From contig NZ_CP036401.1 of NCBI RefSeq assembly GCF_004322755.1, positions 1,364,001 to 1,428,000 on the forward strand: a stretch of DNA of 64,000 nucleotides, read 5' to 3'. The DNA is from Pseudoduganella albidiflava. GTDB taxonomy: Bacteria > Pseudomonadota > Gammaproteobacteria > Burkholderiales > Burkholderiaceae_D. Positions 54,996 to 64,000 of this stretch are shown piece by piece. The position numbers and the translations under genes were made by a program. Numbering within the stretch: position 1 is the first letter of the stretch; the number at the start of each line of letters is the position of its first letter. A model generated the notes under the pieces. It saw nothing but the letters and a program-made list of their open reading frames with translations. It ran no database searches and was not told the origin of the DNA.

Positions 54996-56045
54996 ATGTC
55001 AAGCTCGCCGAACGATCCTCTGGATGACGACTCCCTCCCGGACGACTTGGCGGACGAGAATTTCGTGGGCGACAGCCTGGCCGACGAGCGCCTTGCCGAA
55101 GATGGCGACGATGACAGCGGCGGCGGCGACAGTGGCAGCGTCCCGGTCGCCGGCCGCGGTGCCGCGCTGGCCAGCGTGGACGAGCTGAAGAAGGTGCTGG
55201 CCGCCGAACTCTCCACCGACACCACCCAGCATTACCTGAACCAGATCGGCACCCGGCCCCTGCTGACGGCGCCCCAGGAAGTCCATTTCGCCACACTGGC
55301 CAAGGCGGGCGATTTCGCCGCCCGGCAAACCATGATCGAGCACAACCTGCGGCTCGTCGTCTCGATCGCCAAGCACTACATCAACCGCGGCGTCGTGCTG
55401 CTCGACCTGATCGAGGAAGGCAATATCGGCCTGATGCGGGCGATCGACAAGTTCGAACCCGAGCGGGGCTTCCGCTTTTCCACCTATGCGACCTGGTGGA
55501 TCCGCCAGAGCATCGAACGCGCCATCATGAACCAGGCGCGCACGGTGCGGCTGCCAGTGCACATGGTGCGCGAGCTGAACCAGATCCTGCGCGGCAAATA
55601 CCACCTCGAGGCGCAACACCACAACGGCAAGGATGCCAGCGCCGAGGATATCGCCCACCTGGTCGGCCGGCCGGTGGAAGAGGTGCAGGACATTCTCGCG
55701 TTGTCCGAGCATGCCACGTCGCTCGATGCGCCGCTCGACAACGATCCGCAGTCCTCGTTGATGGACATGCTGCCCGGCGATGCGGACGACAGCCCGGATG
55801 CGCGCGCCGAACACCAGGAAATGACGCACCTGGTGCGCGACTGGCTGTCGCGGCTGCCGGACAAGCAGCGCATCGTCGTCATGCGCCGTTTCGGCCTGGA
55901 CAACGACGATCCGGCCACGCTGGAAACGCTTGCCGAGGAAATGGGCGTGACCCGCGAGCGCGTGCGGCAGATCCAGCAGGAAGCGCTCGTCAAGCTGAAG
56001 CGGGCCATGGCCGCGCGCGGCGTGGTGCGCGATTCGCTGCTGTGA
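54996..56045 (+). CDS. rpoS: RNA polymerase sigma factor RpoS
   Basis: A 349-residue sigma-70-family factor that directs general-stress and stationary-phase transcription. After an acidic, disordered N-terminus (about 1-65) come region 1.2 ([17 protein letters not shown]), region 2 ([51 protein letters not shown]) and region 4 ([18 protein letters not shown]). The length fits betaproteobacterial RpoS. A GAGGT stands 9 bases before the ATG. The upstream leader carries a tandem repeat that could influence expression. Confidence 0.96.
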   Translation: MSSSPNDPLDDDSLPDDLADENFVGDSLADERLAEDGDDDSGGGDSGSVPVAGRGAALASVDELKKVLAAELSTDTTQHYLNQIGTRPLLTAPQEVHFATLAKAGDFAARQTMIEHNLRLVVSIAKHYINRGVVLLDLIEEGNIGLMRAIDKFEPERGFRFSTYATWWIRQSIERAIMNQARTVRLPVHMVRELNQILRGKYHLEAQHHNGKDASAEDIAHLVGRPVEEVQDILALSEHATSLDAPLDNDPQSSLMDMLPGDADDSPDARAEHQEMTHLVRDWLSRLPDKQRIVVMRRFGLDNDDPATLETLAEEMGVTRERVRQIQQEALVKLKRAMAARGVVRDSLL

Positions 56046-56063
56046 AGAGCCGGGGCCCGCTCC

Positions 56064-56092
56064 AGGAAACCGGTGCCTGACACTGTTTTCCT
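56064..56092. repeat. GGTGCCTGACACT element with outer AGGAAAC arms
   Basis: The element GGTGCCTGACACT is enclosed by AGGAAAC (56064-56070) and GTTTTCCT (56085-56092). It belongs to the same short-palindrome group as 36666 and lies just after rpoS, where it may form the 3' end of the message. Confidence 0.6.
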
Positions 56093-56222
56093 GTATTAGA
56101 TTGTGTCAAATCCTGTTTCCTCGCGCCCTTCCGCGGTGCTTCAAACCATTCTTGCGCCATCGGCTTCTGCTATCATACCGGCCTCCCAAATCGCCGCCTC
56201 GCCGGCCTACCGATAGACACTC

Positions 56223-57566
56223 ATGCAAGACAACAGCATCGAAATCAAATCGCTCGACATGGACGCGCGTGGCGTCGGCCACATGCAGGATAACGAAGAC
56301 GGCACGCCGGGCAAGGTGGTGTTCGTGGAAGGCGCGCTGCCTGGCGAGCGCGTCAGCTTCGAGATGCTGCGCAAGAAAAAGAACTGGGAGTCGGGGCGCG
56401 TTACGCAGATCCACCGCGAATCGGCGATGCGCGTGCAGCCGAAATGCGTGCACTTCGACTATTGCGGCGGTTGTTCGATGCAGCACCTGGAAGCGTCGGC
56501 GCAGGTGGCGATCAAGCAGCGCGTCCTGGAAGACAACCTGTGGCACCTGTCGAAGGTGAAGGCGGACGTGATGATGCGGCCCCTGCATGGCCCGACCTGG
56601 GGCTACCGCTACCGTGCGCGCCTGTCGTCGCGCTACGTGGCGAAGAAGGGCACCGTGCTGGTCGGCTTCCATGAAAAGAAGTCCGTGTTCGTGGCCGATA
56701 TCCAGAGCTGCCAGATCCTGCCGAAGCACGTGTCGGACATGATGATGCCGCTGCGCGCGCTGATCGGATCGCTGTCGATCTTCGACAAGGTGCCGCAGAT
56801 CGAACTGGCGATCGGCGAAGACCTGACGGTGCTCGTGATGCGCAACATGGTGCCGCTGACCGCCGACGATGAAGCCAAGCTGAAAGCCTTCGCCGACGAG
56901 TACGACATCCAGTGGTGGCTGCAGCCGAAAGGCCCGGATACCGCGTATCCGTTCTACCCGCTGGACAAGGAACTGCATTACCTGCTGCCGGAGTTCGGCA
57001 TCCGCATGCCGTTCAAGCCGGTCGACTTCACGCAGGTGAACCACCAGATCAACCGCGTGCTGGTGCACAAGGCACTGCGCCACCTCGACGTGCAGCCGGG
57101 CGAGCGCGTGGCCGACCTGTTCTGCGGCATCGGCAACTTCACGCTGCCGCTGGCGACGCAGGCGCGCGAAGTGGTCGGCATCGAAGGCAGTACCGCGCTG
57201 ACGGAACGGGCGCAGCAGAACGCCGTCGTCAACGGTGTCGGCGACAAGACCACGTTCTACTGCCGCAACCTGTTCGAAGTAACGAAGGACGACCTGATCG
57301 CGCTGGGCAAGTTCGACCGCATCCTCGTCGACCCGCCGCGCGACGGCGCCATGGCCCTGTCGCTGGCGCTGGCCGAGCTGAAGGAAAGCCATCCGGAACT
57401 GCTGCCGAAGCGGATCGTCTACGTGTCGTGCAGCCCGTCGACGCTGGCGCGGGATGCCGGCGTGCTGGTGCACCGTGCCGGGTACGTGCTGTCGCAGGCG
57501 GGGGTCATGAATATGTTTCCCCACACGTCGCATGTGGAATCGATGGCGGTATTCGACCTCGCCTGA
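56223..57566 (+). CDS. rlmD: 23S rRNA (uracil-1939-C5)-methyltransferase RlmD
   Basis: A 447-residue SAM-dependent RNA methyltransferase that makes m5U1939 in 23S rRNA. A TRAM domain is at 1-65. Cysteines in QPKCVHFDYCGGCSMQHL bind the 4Fe-4S cluster (with another cysteine in DIQSCQILP). The SAM motif is VADLFCGIGNFTLPLA, followed by DPPRDGA, and the catalytic cysteine is in VYVSCSPSTLARD. The end is HTSHVESMAVFDLA. Length and motif order match RlmD (RumA). It is transcribed after rpoS, with a 177-base gap. Confidence 0.96.
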   Translation: MQDNSIEIKSLDMDARGVGHMQDNEDGTPGKVVFVEGALPGERVSFEMLRKKKNWESGRVTQIHRESAMRVQPKCVHFDYCGGCSMQHLEASAQVAIKQRVLEDNLWHLSKVKADVMMRPLHGPTWGYRYRARLSSRYVAKKGTVLVGFHEKKSVFVADIQSCQILPKHVSDMMMPLRALIGSLSIFDKVPQIELAIGEDLTVLVMRNMVPLTADDEAKLKAFADEYDIQWWLQPKGPDTAYPFYPLDKELHYLLPEFGIRMPFKPVDFTQVNHQINRVLVHKALRHLDVQPGERVADLFCGIGNFTLPLATQAREVVGIEGSTALTERAQQNAVVNGVGDKTTFYCRNLFEVTKDDLIALGKFDRILVDPPRDGAMALSLALAELKESHPELLPKRIVYVSCSPSTLARDAGVLVHRAGYVLSQAGVMNMFPHTSHVESMAVFDLA

Positions 57567-57612
57567 GCGGATGCCAATCAGTTCTTGCGCCCGGCACTGC
57601 CGGACGCAAGTC

Positions 57613-57648
57613 CCGCGTACTTCGCACGTGGAGTCGATGGAGGTGTCC
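57613..57648 (+). pseudogene. Remnant resembling the RlmD C-terminus
   Basis: Codons here read PRTSHVESMEVS, close to PHTSHVESMAVF at the end of rlmD (57522 onward). The two differ mostly at third positions, as diverged coding copies would. The surrounding 194-base gap (57567-57760) holds nothing else clear, and chance similarity cannot be excluded. Confidence 0.35.
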
Positions 57649-57760
57649 GCTCTCACACCGGTTATGACGTCGCGGCGCAACTGCCCGGCAGTCGAAGGTG
57701 TCGGCATATTGACACCGATTGCACTTCTTGCAAGACTGGGTTCCCATCTCCGGAGAACCC

Positions 57761-60700
57761 ATGCGCGCCTTCCGCTTCCTCCTGTCCCTGTCCTTCCTGT
57801 GCTGCATGGCCGGCGTGGCGCGGGCGCAAACCACCATTGAATCGTTCACGCCGCAAGGTACCGTGAAAGGCGTGCGCCAGGTGCAGGCGCGCTTTTCCGG
57901 CCAGATGGTGGCGTTCGGCGACTTGCGCCTGGCCGATCCCTTCGACATCGATTGCCCGCAGCCCGGCAAGGGCCGCTGGATCGATGGCAGCAACTGGAGC
58001 TACGATTTCGAGCGCGACCTGCCGGCCGGCGTGGCCTGCCGTTTCACGCTGAAAGCCGGCTTGAACGACCTGGCGGGGCAGCCGCTGCAAGGCGAACGCA
58101 CGTACGCCTTCGATACCGGCGGCCCGGCCGTGATCGCCGCCTTGCCGGAAGAAGGCGACCGCATCGACGAACGGCAGGTCTTCGTGCTGGGGCTCGATGC
58201 GCTGCCGCGCGAGGAAACCGTGATCGCCAATGCCTGGTGCCGCGCCGAAGGGATCAGCGAAAGGATTCCCGTGCGCGCCGTGACCGGCAGCGAGCGCGAA
58301 CAGATCCTGGCCGCGCGCAAGCATTTCGTGCAGGGCCACCTGGCCGTCTTCTACGAAGCACGCGGGGTCACGTGGAAGGCAAACGTGCGGGTCACCGGCG
58401 ACCGCAACGCCGCGCTGCCGGTGCAGGTGCTGCGGTGCGCCCGCACCTTGCCGGCCGATGCCCAGGTAACGCTGGTGTGGGGTGCCGGGATCGCCAGCGC
58501 GAGCGGTATCGCCACCACCGAGGACCAGCCGCTTGCCTACCGCAGCCAGCCCGATTTCAGCGCGAAATTCAGCTGCGACCGCGCCCGCCGCAACGGTCCG
58601 TGCATTCCCGTGCTGCCGGCGCGCCTGGCATTCACGGCGCCGCTGCCGGTCGCCCAGTTGCAGCAGATCTACCTGGTCGGGCCGGACGGCAAGCGCACGG
58701 CCCCGTCGTTCGACGGCGAACTGAAAAGCGGCATGACGCTCGACAGCGTGACCTTCGCCGCACCGCTGGCGGCGAATACCACATACCGCCTGCATCTGCC
58801 GGCCGGCCTGAAGGACGATGCCGGCCGGCCGCTCGTCAACGCGGCGCGCTTCCCACTGGTGGTGCGTACCGGCGCCGCGCCGCCGCTCGTCAAGTTCCCG
58901 GCCCGCTTCGGCATCATCGAGTCGAAAGGCGACCGGCTGCTGCCGGTCACCGTGCGCAATGTCGAGGCACGGCTGGCGGGCAAGTCCGCGGCCTTGCAGG
59001 GCAATGCGCTGCGGGTGGCGGACAACGCCGACGAGCAGGTCATCGCCTGGCTGAGCAAGCTGGCCAACCCGCACGGCTGGAAACCGGACGAACAATATGC
59101 CGACACCATGGCCGCTTCCCTGCTGCGCGGCGCGGGCAAGCGTTTCGCGCTGCCCAAGCCCGGCGGCCGCAAGGCATTCGAGGTGATCGGCATCCCGCTG
59201 GCCCCGGGCTTCCACATCGTCGAACTCGCCAGCCCCAAACTGGGTGCCGCGCTGCTGAAGAAGCCCGGCACGGCGTACGTCAGCACGGCCGCGCTGGTGA
59301 CGAACATGGCGGCCCATTTCAAGCACGGCAAGACCTCGTCGCTGGTCTGGGTCACGTCGCTGGACAAAGGCAGCCCCGTGGCCGGGGCGAAGGTGGCCGT
59401 GCGCGCCTGCTCGGGTGCGCTGCTGTGGCAGGGCGCCACCGATGCCCAGGGCCTGGCCCGCATCGGCATCGAACTGCCGCCGGCACGCTGTGGCGGGTAC
59501 CAGGACCGCTATTTCGTCAGCGCGCGCAGCGGCGGCGATTTCACGTTCACGCTGTCGGACTGGAACGAGGGCATCGAGCCGTGGCGCTTCAACGTGAACA
59601 CCGAGGACCACGCGGCGCATAACCTGATCGCTGCCACCGTGTTCGACCGCACGCTGCTGCGCTCGGGCGAAACGGTGCACATGAAGCACTTCATGCGCCG
59701 GCATACCACGGCCGGCATCGAATTCGCCGGCGCCGGCGAGCGCGTGTCGCGCGATGTCTACGACCCGGAAAGCGGCACGACGAAAAAGGTCGAGGATGCC
59801 GCGATGCCGGGCAAGGTATTCCTGCTGCATGAAGGCAGCGACCAGCGCTACGAGCTGCCGCTGGCATGGCGCAACGGCAGCGCGGCGGTGGACTGGAAGA
59901 TTCCGGCCGATGCGAAGCAGGGCTGGTACCAGGTGATGCTGAACGGCCAGGAATCGGGACGTTTCCGCGTCGAGCAGTTCCGTGTTCCGACGATGAAGGC
60001 GGTCCTGCAGGGGCCGAAGGACCCGGCGGTGCGCGTCACCCAGGTGCCGCTCGACGTGCAGCTGTCCTACCTGTCCGGCGGCGGCGCCGGCGGCGCGCAG
60101 GTCAAGGTCGCCACGCTGGTGGAGCCGAAGCCGGTACAGTTTCCCGACTACCAGGAATATGCGTTCGCCGGGCCGGACATCCGCGAAGGCGTGGAGCGCG
60201 AAAGCGCCGCGTTCGACGATGACGAGGGCGTGTTCGAGGAGGAAGAGGACGGCAGCGGCGCCGCGGTCCGCACGCGCAACGTGACGCTGGACCGCGCCGG
60301 CGGCGCGCGCATCACGCTCGATGGCTTGCCGCCGTCGGCCCAGCCGGCCGAGCTGCTGGCCGAGATGACGTGGCAGGACCCGAATGGCGAAACGCTGACC
60401 GGTTCCGCGCGCATTCCGCTGTGGCCATCGGCGTACGTGATCGGCATCGCGCCGGACGGCTGGGTGATGAGCAGGAAAGCGTTGAAATTCACCGTGGCGG
60501 TGCTCGATACGCAAGGCCGGCCGGTCGCCGATGCGCCGGTGCGGGTCGATTACTTCAAGCGCGACACCTACACGCACCGGCGCCGGCTGATCGGCGGCTT
60601 CTACTCGTACGAGAACAGCAGCGAGATCAAGGCGCTCGGACAGGCGTGCGCCGGCCGCACCGATGCGAAGGGCTTGCTGGTCTGCGAAGGCGCGGCCCCG

Positions 60701-63478
60701 CAGGGCGGCAACCTGCTGCTGCGCGCCACCACCACCGACGGCCGGGGCAACCCCGCCGTGACCAGCCGCGAAACCTGGGTAGCCGATGGCGAAGACTGGT
60801 GGTACAAGGTCACCGACAACGACCGCATCGACATGCTGCCCGAGCGCAAGCGCTACGAGCCGGGCGAGCAGGCCACGCTGCAGGTGCGCATGCCGTTCCG
60901 GCAGGCCACCGCGCTGGTGACGGTCGAGCGCGAGGGCATCCTCGATACCTATGTGCGCGAGCTGTCCGGCGATGCCCCCGTGATCACGATCCCGATGAAG
61001 CCGGCGTATGCGCCGAACGTGTTCGTGTCGGCCATGGTGGTGCGCGGCCGGGTTGGCGGCATCGCGCCGACCGCCCTGGTCGACCTGGGCAAGCCGGCCT
61101 ACAAGCTGGGCATCGCCGCGCTGAATGTCGGCTGGGCGGCCAACGAACTGAAGGTGCGCGTGGCGGCGGACAAGCCGGTCTACAAGGTGCGCGAGAAAGC
61201 CGCGGTAACGGTGCGCGTGGCGCGATCCGATGGCACGCGGCCGCCGGCCGGCACCGAAGTGGCGCTGGCCGCGGTCGATGTCGGCCTGCTCGAGCTGATG
61301 CCGAACGACAGCTGGCAGCTGCTGGAAGCGATGATGCGGCAGCGCGGGCTGCAGGTGGCGACGTCCACCGCGCAGATGCAGGTGGTCGGCAAGCGGCACT
61401 TCGGCCGCAAGGCGGTGCCCACTGGCGGCGGCGGTGGCAAGGGCGCGGGCCGCGAGCTGTTCGACACGCTGCTGTTCTGGCAGGCCAGCGTGAAGGTCGA
61501 TGGGAATGGCGAGGCGCGGGTGCAGGTGCCGCTGAACGATTCGCTGACTTCCTTCCGCATCGTTGCCATTGCGCACGGCAATGCCGACCTGTTCGGCACG
61601 GGCCAGGCCGACGTGCGCACGTCGCAAGACCTGATGCTGCTGTCCGGCCTGCCACCGCTGGTCCGCGAGGGGGACCGGGTACGGGCAGCGTTCACGGTGC
61701 GCAATGCCACCGGCGCGGCGCTGCAGGCCGACCTGGCCGCCACGCTGGCCGGCAAGGCGCTGCCGGGTAAAAAGGTGAGCCTCGTGGCGGGGCAGGCGCA
61801 GGAGGTGGCGTGGGACGTCACGGTGCCGGCCGGCGTGACGGAGCTGGCCTGGCAAGTCGCCGCCAGCGCGGGCGGCACCACGGACCGGCTGCGCGTCCGC
61901 CAGCAGGTGCAGCCCGTTGTGCCGGTGCGCACCATGCAGGCCACGCTGCTGCAGCTGGACAAGCCGCAGGCCATGACGGTACAGCTGCCCGCCGGCGCGG
62001 TACCCGGCCGCGGCGGCGTGCGCACATCGTTCACGGCGCGCCTGGGCGGCGACCTGCCCGGCGTGCGCGACTGGATGGCGGCTTACCCGTACACCTGCCT
62101 GGAACAGCAGGCCTCGCGCGCGGTGGCGCTGGGCGACGCGGCCATGTGGAGCCGCGTGGCGGATGGGCTGCCCGCCTACCTCGATGGCGACGGGCTGGCG
62201 AAGTACTTCGCGCCGATGGAGCAGGGCAGCGATACGCTGACGGCCTACCTGCTCTCGGTAAGCCATGAAGCGGGCTACGAACTGCCCGCCATGCACAGGT
62301 CGCGCATGCTGGACGGGCTGGAAGCCTTCGTGGAAGGCCGCATCGTGCGTGGCTCGCCGCTGCCGACGGCCGACCTGGCGGTGCGCAAGCTCGCCGCGCT
62401 GGAAGCGCTGTCGCGCGAAGGGCGCGTCAATCCGGGCATGACGGAATCGTTCACGCTGCAGCCGAACCTGTGGCCCACCTCGGCCGTCATCGACTGGTAC
62501 CTGGTGCTGGCGCGCACGCCCGAGCTGCCGCAGCGGGATGCGCGCCTGCGCGAGGCCGGGCAGATCATCAAGTCCCGCCTGAACCTGCAAGGCACGACCA
62601 TGACCTTCTCGACCGAGCGCACCGACGCCTGGTGGTGGCTGATGGTGTCCGCCGACGTCAACGCGAACCGCCTGCTGCTGGCGGTGCTGGACGACCCGGC
62701 CTGGAAAGCCGACATGGGCAGATTGGCGCGCGGTGCGCTGGGCAGGCAGAAGCACGGGCGCTGGAGCACCACCGTTGCCAATGCCTGGGGCGCCCTCGCG
62801 CTGCGCAAGTTCTCGCGGGCCTTCGAGGCGGAAGCCGTGACGGGCAGCGCCGTCGTGGCGCTTGGCGGCGAGCGGCGCAGCGTCGCGTTGCAGGACGGTG
62901 CGGCGGCGACCGCGCAGGGCGGCGGCGAAGCCGCGGCCGTCACGCTGCCATGGCCGCGCGGCGCCGCGTCGCTGGACATGCGCCATGAGGGCGGCGGCAA
63001 GCCGTGGGTGACCGTGCAAAGCCTGGCGGCGCTCCCGCTGGCGGCGCCGCTGTCCTCCGGCTACGTGATCAGGAAGACGGTCACGCCGCTCGAACAGGCG
63101 GCGGCCGGCACGTGGGCGCGCGGCGATACCTATCGCGTCAGGCTGGAGCTGGAAGCGCAGAGCGACATGACGTGGGTGGTGGTCGACGACCCGATCCCTG
63201 CCGGCTCCACCGTGCTCGGCTCCGGTCTCGGCAACGATTCACGCATCGGCGCGCGCGGCGAGAAGGCTTCCGGCTGGGCGTGGCCGGCGTTCCAGGAGCG
63301 CACGTTCGCCGCGTTCCGTTCCTATTACGCCTTCGTGCCGAAGGGGAAGTGGACGGTCGAGTACACGGTGCGGCTGAACAATGCCGGCCGCTTCGGCCTG
63401 CCGCCCACGCGGGTGGAGGCCATGTACAGCCCGGAGATGTTCGGCGAGTCGCCGAATGCGGCGGTCGAGGTGAAGTGA
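57761..63478 (+). CDS. Alpha-2-macroglobulin family protein
   Basis: A 1905-residue periplasmic protease inhibitor. It has a cleavable signal peptide (MRAFRFLLSLSFLCCMAGVA, cut after ARA) without a clear lipobox, unlike Escherichia coli YfhM. Repeated MG domains follow. The thioester is intact in YPYTCLEQQAS (Cys1446). Residues about 812-832 hold an acidic insert (DDDEGVFEEEEDG). CGGAGA precedes the ATG at 57761. It overlaps the next gene by one base (TGATG). Bacterial A2M with PBP1C is thought to trap proteases that enter a damaged envelope while the wall is repaired. Confidence 0.95.
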   Translation: MRAFRFLLSLSFLCCMAGVARAQTTIESFTPQGTVKGVRQVQARFSGQMVAFGDLRLADPFDIDCPQPGKGRWIDGSNWSYDFERDLPAGVACRFTLKAGLNDLAGQPLQGERTYAFDTGGPAVIAALPEEGDRIDERQVFVLGLDALPREETVIANAWCRAEGISERIPVRAVTGSEREQILAARKHFVQGHLAVFYEARGVTWKANVRVTGDRNAALPVQVLRCARTLPADAQVTLVWGAGIASASGIATTEDQPLAYRSQPDFSAKFSCDRARRNGPCIPVLPARLAFTAPLPVAQLQQIYLVGPDGKRTAPSFDGELKSGMTLDSVTFAAPLAANTTYRLHLPAGLKDDAGRPLVNAARFPLVVRTGAAPPLVKFPARFGIIESKGDRLLPVTVRNVEARLAGKSAALQGNALRVADNADEQVIAWLSKLANPHGWKPDEQYADTMAASLLRGAGKRFALPKPGGRKAFEVIGIPLAPGFHIVELASPKLGAALLKKPGTAYVSTAALVTNMAAHFKHGKTSSLVWVTSLDKGSPVAGAKVAVRACSGALLWQGATDAQGLARIGIELPPARCGGYQDRYFVSARSGGDFTFTLSDWNEGIEPWRFNVNTEDHAAHNLIAATVFDRTLLRSGETVHMKHFMRRHTTAGIEFAGAGERVSRDVYDPESGTTKKVEDAAMPGKVFLLHEGSDQRYELPLAWRNGSAAVDWKIPADAKQGWYQVMLNGQESGRFRVEQFRVPTMKAVLQGPKDPAVRVTQVPLDVQLSYLSGGGAGGAQVKVATLVEPKPVQFPDYQEYAFAGPDIREGVERESAAFDDDEGVFEEEEDGSGAAVRTRNVTLDRAGGARITLDGLPPSAQPAELLAEMTWQDPNGETLTGSARIPLWPSAYVIGIAPDGWVMSRKALKFTVAVLDTQGRPVADAPVRVDYFKRDTYTHRRRLIGGFYSYENSSEIKALGQACAGRTDAKGLLVCEGAAPQGGNLLLRATTTDGRGNPAVTSRETWVADGEDWWYKVTDNDRIDMLPERKRYEPGEQATLQVRMPFRQATALVTVEREGILDTYVRELSGDAPVITIPMKPAYAPNVFVSAMVVRGRVGGIAPTALVDLGKPAYKLGIAALNVGWAANELKVRVAADKPVYKVREKAAVTVRVARSDGTRPPAGTEVALAAVDVGLLELMPNDSWQLLEAMMRQRGLQVATSTAQMQVVGKRHFGRKAVPTGGGGGKGAGRELFDTLLFWQASVKVDGNGEARVQVPLNDSLTSFRIVAIAHGNADLFGTGQADVRTSQDLMLLSGLPPLVREGDRVRAAFTVRNATGAALQADLAATLAGKALPGKKVSLVAGQAQEVAWDVTVPAGVTELAWQVAASAGGTTDRLRVRQQVQPVVPVRTMQATLLQLDKPQAMTVQLPAGAVPGRGGVRTSFTARLGGDLPGVRDWMAAYPYTCLEQQASRAVALGDAAMWSRVADGLPAYLDGDGLAKYFAPMEQGSDTLTAYLLSVSHEAGYELPAMHRSRMLDGLEAFVEGRIVRGSPLPTADLAVRKLAALEALSREGRVNPGMTESFTLQPNLWPTSAVIDWYLVLARTPELPQRDARLREAGQIIKSRLNLQGTTMTFSTERTDAWWWLMVSADVNANRLLLAVLDDPAWKADMGRLARGALGRQKHGRWSTTVANAWGALALRKFSRAFEAEAVTGSAVVALGGERRSVALQDGAAATAQGGGEAAAVTLPWPRGAASLDMRHEGGGKPWVTVQSLAALPLAAPLSSGYVIRKTVTPLEQAAAGTWARGDTYRVRLELEAQSDMTWVVVDDPIPAGSTVLGSGLGNDSRIGARGEKASGWAWPAFQERTFAAFRSYYAFVPKGKWTVEYTVRLNNAGRFGLPPTRVEAMYSPEMFGESPNAAVEVK

Positions 63479-63597
63479 TGCGCTGTTTTCCAATGCGCTG
63501 GCTGCCAATGTGCTCCCTGGCGCTACGTATTCTGCCGATGCGTGTCCTGCCGATGCGTATTCTGCCGATGCGTATCCTGCCGGTACGTTCTCTTGCC
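63478..63597 (+). repeat. Eight 15-bp units in the 5' end of pbpC
   Basis: Eight in-frame 15-base units with consensus ATGCGTATTCTGCCG encode M-R-hydrophobic-L-P. The last four units are nearly identical, and the first three have diverged. This fits growth by slippage from the 3' side of the array. Confidence 0.85.
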
Positions 63598-64000
63598 ATC
63601 GCCGTGCTGCTGGCAGCATCCGCGGCGCCCGCGGCATCGGCGCCCGCCGTGCCGGCGCATGAGCAGGTCAGGGCGCAGTGGCGCGCATCGGACGCGGTCA
63701 TGCTGGACCGCCATGGCGCGCCCGTGCAGGCGCTGCGCGTCGACCGGCAGGCACGCCGCGCCCCATGGGTGGCGCTGGCGGACATCTCGCCGGCACTGCC
63801 GCTGGCCGTGCTGCAGGCGGAGGACACGCGTTTCATGGAACATGGCGGCGTCGACCTGCGGGCCATGGGGCAGGCGGCGTGGGACAACCTGTTCCGCGAG
63901 CGGCCGCGCGGCGCGTCGACCATCACCATGCAGCTCGCCGGGTTGCTGGATCCGGCATTGAAGGCAGGGCCGGGCGGCCGCACGCTGGGCCAGAAATGGG
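63478..64000 (+). CDS. pbpC: Penicillin-binding protein 1C, N-terminal part
   Basis: The gene begins at an ATG overlapping the A2M stop and runs off the right edge (174 codons present). Glycosyltransferase family 51 motifs are visible: AVLQAEDTRFMEHGGVDLRA (the ExxxFxxHxG type) and GASTITMQLAGLLD. The N-terminal 40 residues consist of eight pentapeptides (MRCFP, MRWLP, MCSLA, LRILP, MRVLP and so on) before the hydrophobic anchor. The transpeptidase part lies outside the window. The operon with A2M matches the usual pairing. Confidence 0.9.
   Translation, partial: MRCFPMRWLPMCSLALRILPMRVLPMRILPMRILPVRSLAIAVLLAASAAPAASAPAVPAHEQVRAQWRASDAVMLDRHGAPVQALRVDRQARRAPWVALADISPALPLAVLQAEDTRFMEHGGVDLRAMGQAAWDNLFRERPRGASTITMQLAGLLDPALKAGPGGRTLGQKW

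Noticed and set aside
57662..63019. Very long open frame on the minus strand opposite the alpha-2-macroglobulin gene
   Set aside because: It mirrors the codon pattern of a well-supported gene with thioester and signal peptide, shows no recognisable domain, and high GC content makes such antisense frames common.

Overview
The window is GC-rich, densely coded DNA from a betaproteobacterium. It is most likely from the Oxalobacteraceae (Massilia/Pseudoduganella/Telluria type). The reasons are the mdh/gntR/sdh/gltA/odh gene order typical of Burkholderiales, a DUF2863 gene, the surE-pcm-nlpD-rpoS block, and many intergenic palindromes of the GGGGTC(A/T)GACCCC kind. This placement is inferred from gene content, not from a marker gene. 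No rRNA, tRNA, CRISPR array, phage or complete insertion sequence was seen.

Layout. Positions 1-7.6 kb hold the end of a DUF4214/RTX secreted protein, a catalase with a plausible promoter, an M14 carboxypeptidase, a CYTH protein, three small exported low-complexity proteins (two are paralogues with a shared leader) and a DUF2863 gene. From 7.8 to 19.9 kb lies a citric-acid-cycle supercluster. On the minus strand it reads mdh, a CitE-like lyase, a MliC-like exported protein and acnA. On the plus strand it reads a GntR/UTRA regulator, sdhCDAB, sdhE and gltA. A perfect 18-bp palindrome sits between the divergent arms, next to a clear mdh promoter. The cycle genes resume at 32.4-38.6 kb with odhA, odhB, a PspC-SHOCT gene and lpdA, followed by zapE.

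Between and after these blocks are accessory genes. They include a lipoprotein hydrolase, an autotransporter-type barrel and a Sel1/coiled-coil/caspase protein (19.9-25.1 kb). At 25.2-27.1 kb there is a polymorphic toxin with a peptidoglycan-binding domain and a CdiA-type nuclease tail, next to a probable immunity gene. Next come a Dabb protein, a cation/proton antiporter, a GGDEF-EAL protein with a damaged EAL site and a BlaI-type regulator (27.4-32.1 kb). Further on are Ohr, a CcdA/thioredoxin pair, and a two-component system preceded by a 52-codon small ORF (40.7-44.9 kb). A DUF4157 (eCIS-core) metallopeptidase-like protein and a PP2C phosphatase follow (44.9-46.8 kb), then DUF465 and DinG. 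A TIR protein plus a KGGxGRT ATPase-TPR protein sit at 49.3-51.9 kb.

The right end is conserved: surE, pcm, nlpD, rpoS, rlmD, then an alpha-2-macroglobulin and the start of pbpC, which form the usual periplasmic defence/cell-wall pair. A recurrent theme is short in-frame tandem repeats (12- or 15-bp units) in the N-terminal parts of exported proteins, and a 13-14-bp repeat in the rpoS leader. The best candidates for under-described biology are the TIR/ATPase-TPR pair, the toxin whose well-placed ribosome binding site lies out of frame with its body, and the small ORF in front of the two-component system.
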